Source: Paracoccaceae bacterium (GTDB lineage Bacteria > Pseudomonadota > Alphaproteobacteria > Rhodobacterales > Rhodobacteraceae). Taken from it: 64,000 nt of DNA. Location: NCBI GenBank assembly GCA_020637675.1, contig JACKKD010000001.1, positions 496,001 through 560,000 of the forward strand, read 5' to 3'. Below, in pieces: positions 59,932-64,000 of this stretch. The notes under the pieces are model-generated. The model made no database searches and was not told the origin of the DNA. It worked only from the letters and a program-made list of their open reading frames with translations. A program made the translations under genes and the position numbers. Numbering within the stretch: the first letter of the stretch is position 1; each line of letters opens with the position of its first letter.

Positions 59932-61116
59932 TCAGGCGGCCAGTTTCGCGCGTTCGGCCAGCGCCGCCTCGGGAGGAGCGGCGGAGGTCACACCCATCTC
60001 GACGAGCGCCTCTCCGGCCGCCGCGACCACCTTCCGCATCACATGATCGTCCATCCTTCCGATGCAGCCAATGCGGAAACTGTCCACCACTGTCAGCTTG
60101 CCGGGATAGATGATGAAACCCTTGGCCTTCATCCTTTCGTAGAAATCCGCAAAGACGAATTTCGGATCGGCCGGGCAGAAGAAGGTGACGATGATCGGGG
60201 ACAGCCAGCGGTCCTTCAAAAGCGTCTCGAAGCCGAGACCGCGCATCCCCGCCACCATCACGTCGCGGTTTCGGGCATAGCGCGCGCCCCGACCTGCAAC
60301 GCCGCCTTCCGCCGCATGCAGGCGCAGCGCCTCAAGGAAGGCGGCGACGACATGGGTGGGCGGCGTGTAGCGCCACTGGCCGGTCTTCTCCATGTAGGCC
60401 CACTGGGCATGGAGGTCGAGCGCGAGCGAGTGGCTGTTGCCCTTGCAGGCCTCGAGTTCGGACCTGCGCGCGACGACGAAGCCGAAGCCCGGCACCCCCT
60501 CGATGCACTTGTTGGCCGAGGAGACCATCGCCTCGTAGCGGATATCGGTCACGTCGAGCGGCAGCGCGCCGAAGGCCGACATGGAATCGATGAGAAGCTT
60601 GCGGCCCCGGGAATAGACGGCCTCGGAGATTTCCGCGACCGGATTGAGTATGCCGGAGGAGGTTTCGCAATGGATCGCGATCACATGGCTGATCGCCGGG
60701 TCGGCATCGAGTGCGGCGGCGACCTCGTCCCCGCGGGGCGGCATGTAGTCGCCCTTGTCGATGAGCGTGTGCGCGCGGCCAAGATAGCGCATCGTCTCGG
60801 CCGCGCGGAGCCCGTAGGCGCCGTTGGCCAGCACCAGAACCTTGCCGCCCTTCGGCACGAAGGTTCCCAGCATGGCCTCCACGCAGAAGGAGCCGGAACC
60901 CTGCATCGGCACACAGGTGAAGTCGCCTTTCCGGTCCCCGGCAAGCGCCACGATCTGGTCGCGGAGCGATTTCGTCATGGCGCGGAAGTCGGCATCCCAC
61001 GACCCCCAGTCGCGCAGCATCGCCTCCTTCACCTCGAAGGCCGTGGTCAGCGGCCCCGGCGTCAGCAGATAGGGCTCACCGAGCCTCGGGGCGGGAAAGG
61101 GGGCGGCGCTGGACAT
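59932..61116 (-). CDS. phnW: 2-aminoethylphosphonate-pyruvate transaminase
   Basis: A 394-residue class V PLP aminotransferase that converts 2-AEP to phosphonoacetaldehyde. It has YLLTPGPLTT near the N-terminus, GSGSFCVEAMLG, DSMSAFGALPLD, and the PLP lysine in SSANKCIEGVPGFGF (about residue 200). First gene of the phnW-phnA-phnY operon, divergent from a LysR gene. Confidence 0.95.
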   Translation of the reverse strand: MSSAAPFPAPRLGEPYLLTPGPLTTAFEVKEAMLRDWGSWDADFRAMTKSLRDQIVALAGDRKGDFTCVPMQGSGSFCVEAMLGTFVPKGGKVLVLANGAYGLRAAETMRYLGRAHTLIDKGDYMPPRGDEVAAALDADPAISHVIAIHCETSSGILNPVAEISEAVYSRGRKLLIDSMSAFGALPLDVTDIRYEAMVSSANKCIEGVPGFGFVVARRSELEACKGNSHSLALDLHAQWAYMEKTGQWRYTPPTHVVAAFLEALRLHAAEGGVAGRGARYARNRDVMVAGMRGLGFETLLKDRWLSPIIVTFFCPADPKFVFADFYERMKAKGFIIYPGKLTVVDSFRIGCIGRMDDHVMRKVVAAAGEALVEMGVTSAAPPEAALAERAKLAA

Positions 61117-61173
61117 GGGCGGTCTCCGGTTCGGTCGGCCTCGCGCCCGCTGTCTCATGCGCGTCACCATCTG

Positions 61174-61189
61174 TAAAATCGTTATTTTA
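61174..61189. promoter_or_regulatory. Candidate LysR operator between phnW and lysR
   Basis: TAAAATCGTTATTTTA has perfect TAAAAT/ATTTTA arms with a 4-nt centre, in an AT-rich island of the 129-bp divergent spacer. It is a natural site for the divergent LysR regulator. Confidence 0.6.
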
Positions 61190-61245
61190 GATTGATCCAT
61201 AAATTTCTCTCGTATAGAGCCGTGACAGATCGGCGGGGGCATCCC

Positions 61246-62118
61246 ATGCGCTACGTCCAGCTTCGCGCCTTTCACAACGTCGCCCTCCACGGCGGCTTTT
61301 CCCGCGCGGCGGAAGAACTGCACCTCACCCAGCCGGCGATCTCCGACCAGGTGCGCAAGCTCGAAGAGGAATACGATGTCCTCCTCTTCAACCGCCTGAA
61401 GAAGCGCGTGACGCTGACCCCGCAGGGCGAGCGGCTCCTGGAGATCACCCTCAGGCTTTTCGACAGCGAGGCGCAGGCACTGGAACTCCTGTCGGAGTCC
61501 CGCGCGCTCCGCTCCGGGACGCTCCGGATCGTCGCCGACAGCGCGCATCACCTCCTCCACATCCTCGCCCGCTTCCGCGACCGCCACCCCGGCGTGCGCA
61601 TCACCGTGACGGCGGGAAACACCGAAACCGTGCTCGCCGCGCTCCACGCCTACGAAGCCGACATCGGCGTCCTCGGCGACCTGCCCGAGGCGCGCGACAT
61701 CGAGGCGCTAGCGCTCGGCGCCACGCCGATCACCGCCTTCGTCGCGCGCGCGCATCCGCTCGCCGCGCGGGACGCGCTCCGCCTTTCCGACCTTCCCGGC
61801 CTGCCCCTCGTGCTGCGCGAGGAGGGCTCGAAGACCCGCCGCAAGCTCGAGGAGGCGGCAGCAGCGGAAGGGATCGCCCTGAGCCCTGCCATCACCGCCG
61901 AGGGCCGCGAGGCGGTGCGCGAGATCGTCGCCTCGGGCGCCGGCGTGGGCTTCGTCTCCCAGGCCGAATTCGGTGCCGACGCGCGGCTCGTGGCCATCCC
62001 GATCGCCGGTGCCCCGGCGCTGATGATGGAAGAGGCGCTCGTCTGCCTGCGCGACCGGCGGGCCGCGAAACTCGTCGCCGCCTTCTTCGAGGTCGCCCGC
62101 GCGATGCCGCTTGCCTGA
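61246..62118 (+). CDS. LysR-family regulator of the phosphonate operon
   Basis: 290 residues from ATG 61246. N-terminal winged HTH (HGGFSRAAEELHLTQPAISD, about residues 18-37) and a LysR sensing domain (from about residue 90). It diverges from phnWAY, the usual arrangement for LysR activators of 2-AEP degradation. The effector is probably AEP or a metabolite; inference. Confidence 0.9.
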   Translation: MRYVQLRAFHNVALHGGFSRAAEELHLTQPAISDQVRKLEEEYDVLLFNRLKKRVTLTPQGERLLEITLRLFDSEAQALELLSESRALRSGTLRIVADSAHHLLHILARFRDRHPGVRITVTAGNTETVLAALHAYEADIGVLGDLPEARDIEALALGATPITAFVARAHPLAARDALRLSDLPGLPLVLREEGSKTRRKLEEAAAAEGIALSPAITAEGREAVREIVASGAGVGFVSQAEFGADARLVAIPIAGAPALMMEEALVCLRDRRAAKLVAAFFEVARAMPLA

Positions 62119-62205
62119 CGCAAGCGCAAAGGGTGCGAAAAACACCTGCCTGCCAATGGTTTCCGGGGAAAATCCGGGGATCGCGACCAGCCGTCCGAGG
62201 CTCCC

Positions 62206-62380
62206 ATGGCCGACGCAGCCCCCAGCGGCTGAGCGAACCTCGTCATCCGCAACGTCGGCCAGATTCTCTCCAACCGCATCGAGGAAGCGCTGATCGACTT
62301 CGACGGCGTCATCTGCGAGGTCGGCCGCACCGCCGAAAACCGCCTCGGCGCGGGCGCCCGAGGCGCGCCCACGTCATCCT
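62206..62380 (+). pseudogene. Amidohydrolase remnant (5' end)
   Basis: From ATG 62206 the frame reads MADAAPSG, then an in-frame TGA, then NLVIRNVGQILSNRIEEAL and DFDGVICEVGR. This looks like the start of an enamidase-like amidohydrolase. The similarity fades after about 60 codons and no catalytic part remains, so it is a decayed gene start. The span 62119-62205 before it shows no gene. Confidence 0.5.
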
Positions 62381-62480
62381 GACCCGCCGCGCGACCTCGT
62401 CGCGAAAATCTCCGACGCGGCGGACCGGCGACAGCCTCAGTCGCCGACCGGGTGGCCGGGTCTCGCGCCCGTCTCGGGCT

Positions 62481-62555
62481 GGCCAGTCGCGGGTTGGCCA
62501 GTCGCGGGTTGGCCAGTCGCGGGTTGGCCAGTCGCGGGCTGGCCAATCGCGGGCT
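62481..62555. repeat. 15-bp tandem repeat, five copies
   Basis: Five head-to-tail units of GGCCAGTCGCGGGTT; units 1-3 are identical, units 4-5 differ by one or two bases. Partial units flank both ends. There are no spacers, so it is not CRISPR. The 15-bp unit keeps reading frames open by chance. The surrounding 62381-62790 shows no gene that I can support. Confidence 0.9.
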
Positions 62556-62790
62556 GGCCATGCGGTCAGCCGGCAGGGAGCACCGCCATCCCGCCCCGGT
62601 CCGTCTTCGCCGCCCGGCGCATTGGCGCCTCTGTCGCTTTGCCGGGTCGGGTCCGGCTTTCCTGCACCAGGATTGCGCGGCGCATCTTGTATGCCGTCGA
62701 ACAATCTCCACCCGCGGTCCGACCCCATCGCTCGGCGCTTGCCATCGGGACCGAAGCGGATAGATTTCACCCAGAGGGCGAGGGAGGCGG

Positions 62791-63213
62791 ATGCCCGTGA
62801 CGGACGAGAGACCCTACCGGCTTGAAGACCAGATCGGCTTCAAGCTGCGGCTCGCCAACCAGCGGCATCTCGAGATCTTCGCCGCCGAAATGCCCGAGAT
62901 AACGCCGCGCCAGTTCGCCGTCCTCGCGAAGCTCGGCGAAGAGGGGACGCTGTCGCAGAACCACCTCGGGCGGCTCGTGGCGATGGACGCCGCGACGACG
63001 AAGGGCGTGGTGGAGCGGCTCTTGCGGAAGGGTCTGATCGAGGCCCTGCCCTCCCCCACCGACCGGCGGCGGGTGGAGATTTCGCTGACGGCCGCGGGTC
63101 GGGCATTCCTCGACCGGGCACGGCCCGTGGCCGCGCGCATTTCCGACCGCACGGCAAGGAAGCTCAGTGCACGCGAACTCGACCGGCTCCTGGCACTTCT
63201 CGACAAGCTGTGA
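62791..63213 (+). CDS. MarR-family transcriptional regulator
   Basis: 140 residues from ATG 62791, with GGGAGG upstream. Winged-helix core: ITPRQFAVLAKLGEEG, LSQNHLGRLVAMDAATTKGVVERLL and the wing SPTDRRRVEISLT. It stands alone; MarR proteins often respond to aromatic compounds or oxidants, but no target is evident here. Confidence 0.9.
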   Translation: MPVTDERPYRLEDQIGFKLRLANQRHLEIFAAEMPEITPRQFAVLAKLGEEGTLSQNHLGRLVAMDAATTKGVVERLLRKGLIEALPSPTDRRRVEISLTAAGRAFLDRARPVAARISDRTARKLSARELDRLLALLDKL

Positions 63214-63504
63214 GCGAAGGCAGACGGCGCGGTTCAGAGGCGCCGGATATCCGGGGGGCCTGACCCGGACGGGGACAAGCCTGGACGGATGTATCAGCCC
63301 CGCGGGCACTGCCCGGCACCATATGCATTCGCCTGCGCGACGATCACATGCCGCGACCTGTCCAATGGGAAGGCAAGACAATGTGGTGGCAGCGCGACTT
63401 CGACGACGTCATCGCGGCCCTGGGACACGGAGTGGCGTCTGGCTGGCGGATCACGAGTCAGCGCCGGAAATCCGCAAGTGATGTCACATGTCCGAAGGAT
63501 GAGA
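63214..63504. other. Intergenic stretch without a recognised gene
   Basis: About 290 nt between the MarR gene and tRNA-Leu. I see a perfect 12-bp palindrome CCGGATATCCGG at 63243-63254, and otherwise no supported feature. Confidence 0.6.
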
Positions 63505-63591
63505 TGGTGCGGTTGAGAAGACTCGAACTTCCACGGGGGTTAGCCCACAGCGACCTCAACGCTGCGCGTCTACCAATTCCGCCACAACCGC
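63505..63591 (-). tRNA. tRNA-Leu (GAG)
   Basis: An 87-nt tRNA with encoded CCA. The acceptor pairs GCGGTTG with CAACCGC, the anticodon stem CAGCG/CGCTG encloses TTGAGGT with anticodon GAG (63555-63557), and a long variable arm marks class II (Leu). T-arm GTTCGAGTC is canonical. It reads CUC/CUU leucine codons. Confidence 0.97.
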
Positions 63592-63631
63592 ACCGGGCCT
63601 GGGAACGTGCGCCCCCGGGCGAGGTGGGCGT

Positions 63632-63660
63632 TACTTAGCCAAAGCCTCGAAAGATGTGAA
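63632..63660 (-). promoter_or_regulatory. Promoter of tRNA-Leu
   Basis: Minus strand: TTCACA (-35), 17-nt spacer, TAAGTA (-10), about 40 nt upstream of the tRNA 5' end. Spacing is ideal for the main sigma factor; the boxes match the consensus only partly. Confidence 0.5.
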
Positions 63661-63681
63661 GGGGGGTTTTTCGGCGGCGCG

Positions 63682-63713
63682 AAAAAAATGACGGGCGCGC
63701 CGGAGCGCGCCCG
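63682..63713 (-). terminator. Intrinsic terminator of the right-edge gene
   Basis: Minus strand: perfect 9-bp stem CGGGCGCGC/GCGCGCCCG with a 4-nt loop, followed after a short gap by seven T residues (63682-63688). It ends transcription of the minus-strand gene at 63733 and insulates the tRNA-Leu gene. Confidence 0.85.
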
Positions 63714-63732
63714 CGAAGGAGATGCCGGTCCG

Positions 63733-64000
63733 TCAGTTGCGGAACAGCAGGAACGGTAACCGCGCGGCAAGGGGCAGCGCATCGACCTGGTCGGCCGTGA
63801 GCGCGGCCGGGGTGGGCGCGACGGTGCCGGCAGGGGCATCCTGCGCCGGCACGGCGGCCGCCTCCTCGACCGGCGCCTCGGTCACCACGGGGGCCGCAAA
63901 GGACGGAAGCGTCGCGGGAACCGCCTCGGGCACGGCCGCCTGGTCGGCGCGGCCCGCGATCGTGTAGGCGGCCTTGCGGACGAGTTGCATCCGCTCCGGC
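63733..64000 (-). CDS. C-terminus of unidentified protein (partial)
   Basis: At least 88 codons, open to the window edge; the ATG at 63990 is probably internal because the frame stays open upstream (PER before it). The visible part has a basic segment (MQLVRKAAYTIAGRADQ), an Ala/Pro/Val-rich linker (about 60 residues) and a hydrophobic end (LPFLLFRN). No family is recognisable. Confidence 0.6.
   Translation of the reverse strand, partial: PERMQLVRKAAYTIAGRADQAAVPEAVPATLPSFAAPVVTEAPVEEAAAVPAQDAPAGTVAPTPAALTADQVDALPLAARLPFLLFRN

Noticed and set aside
62481..62555. CRISPR array
   Set aside because: The repeats are directly adjacent with no unique spacers, and no cas genes are near.
62452..62763. 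Proteins made of repeated ASRGL-type units
   Set aside because: They result from the 15-bp tandem repeat, which stays open in several frames; no ribosome-binding site or family support.
1..64000. Prophage, insertion sequence or integrative element
   Set aside because: No integrase, transposase, phage structural gene or terminal inverted repeat was found, and the tRNA-Leu has no adjacent duplicated 3' end.

Overview
This window is chromosomal DNA from a high-GC alphaproteobacterium, most likely a member of the Rhodobacteraceae. The evidence is the dense same-strand operons with ATGA-type overlaps, the mitochondrial-type NDUFA12 complex I subunit, the ScfR-type regulator, the DUF2155/MlaD/NDUFA12 block, and intergenic GGAGTATTT-type repeats that I associate with this family. 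I see no prophage, insertion sequence, CRISPR array or rRNA. There is one tRNA (tRNA-Leu, anticodon GAG) near the right edge. The genes are almost entirely nutrient-scavenging ABC transporter and catabolic operons.

Layout. 1-2243 (minus): a regulatory operon of ScfR-like regulator, single-domain response regulator, small membrane protein and the start of a symporter-type sensor kinase. 2349-3241: three very small lipoproteins, two of which share a C-terminal signature. 3421-17027: a reductive pyrimidine (uracil/thymine) degradation locus with preT, preA, dihydropyrimidinase, beta-ureidopropionase, an NMT1/THI5-type ABC transporter and two RutR-like regulators, with two near-perfect RutR-type operators at 11294-11341. 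17256-23612: housekeeping genes (accB, accC, aat, DUF2155, an MlaD-like protein, NDUFA12, clpX, clpP). 23764-31564: an amidase, a PotABCD-type transporter, a second amidase and an N-carbamoylputrescine amidase. 31629-34508: modE-like gene and modABC, followed by a CbiX-like gene. 35242-42225: a second polyamine locus (LysR, SnoaL-like secreted protein, PotDABC, gamma-aminobutyraldehyde dehydrogenase). 42366-44030: Na/Pi cotransporter with a candidate Pho box. 44033-54806: a seven-gene operon of betaine-type ABC transporter, two APH/choline-kinase-like proteins and two covalent-flavin GcvT-fused demethylase-like flavoproteins, divergent from a DeoR regulator. 55778-62118: a phosphonate cluster (PbfA-like lyase, PhnY, PhnA, PhnW, LysR). 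62206-64000: an amidohydrolase remnant, a 15-bp tandem repeat, a MarR regulator, tRNA-Leu and a partial gene.

How the parts fit. The pyrimidine locus is a complete import-to-beta-amino-acid route. The two Pot loci plus AguB and the aldehyde dehydrogenase form a plausible agmatine/putrescine-to-GABA route. The Pho-box-linked phosphate transporter and the phosphonate genes suggest phosphorus scavenging. The best candidate for an undescribed system is the 44033-54806 operon, whose gene content implies uptake, phosphorylation and oxidative N-demethylation of a quaternary or N-methylated amine, next to a complete 2-aminoethylphosphonate pathway.
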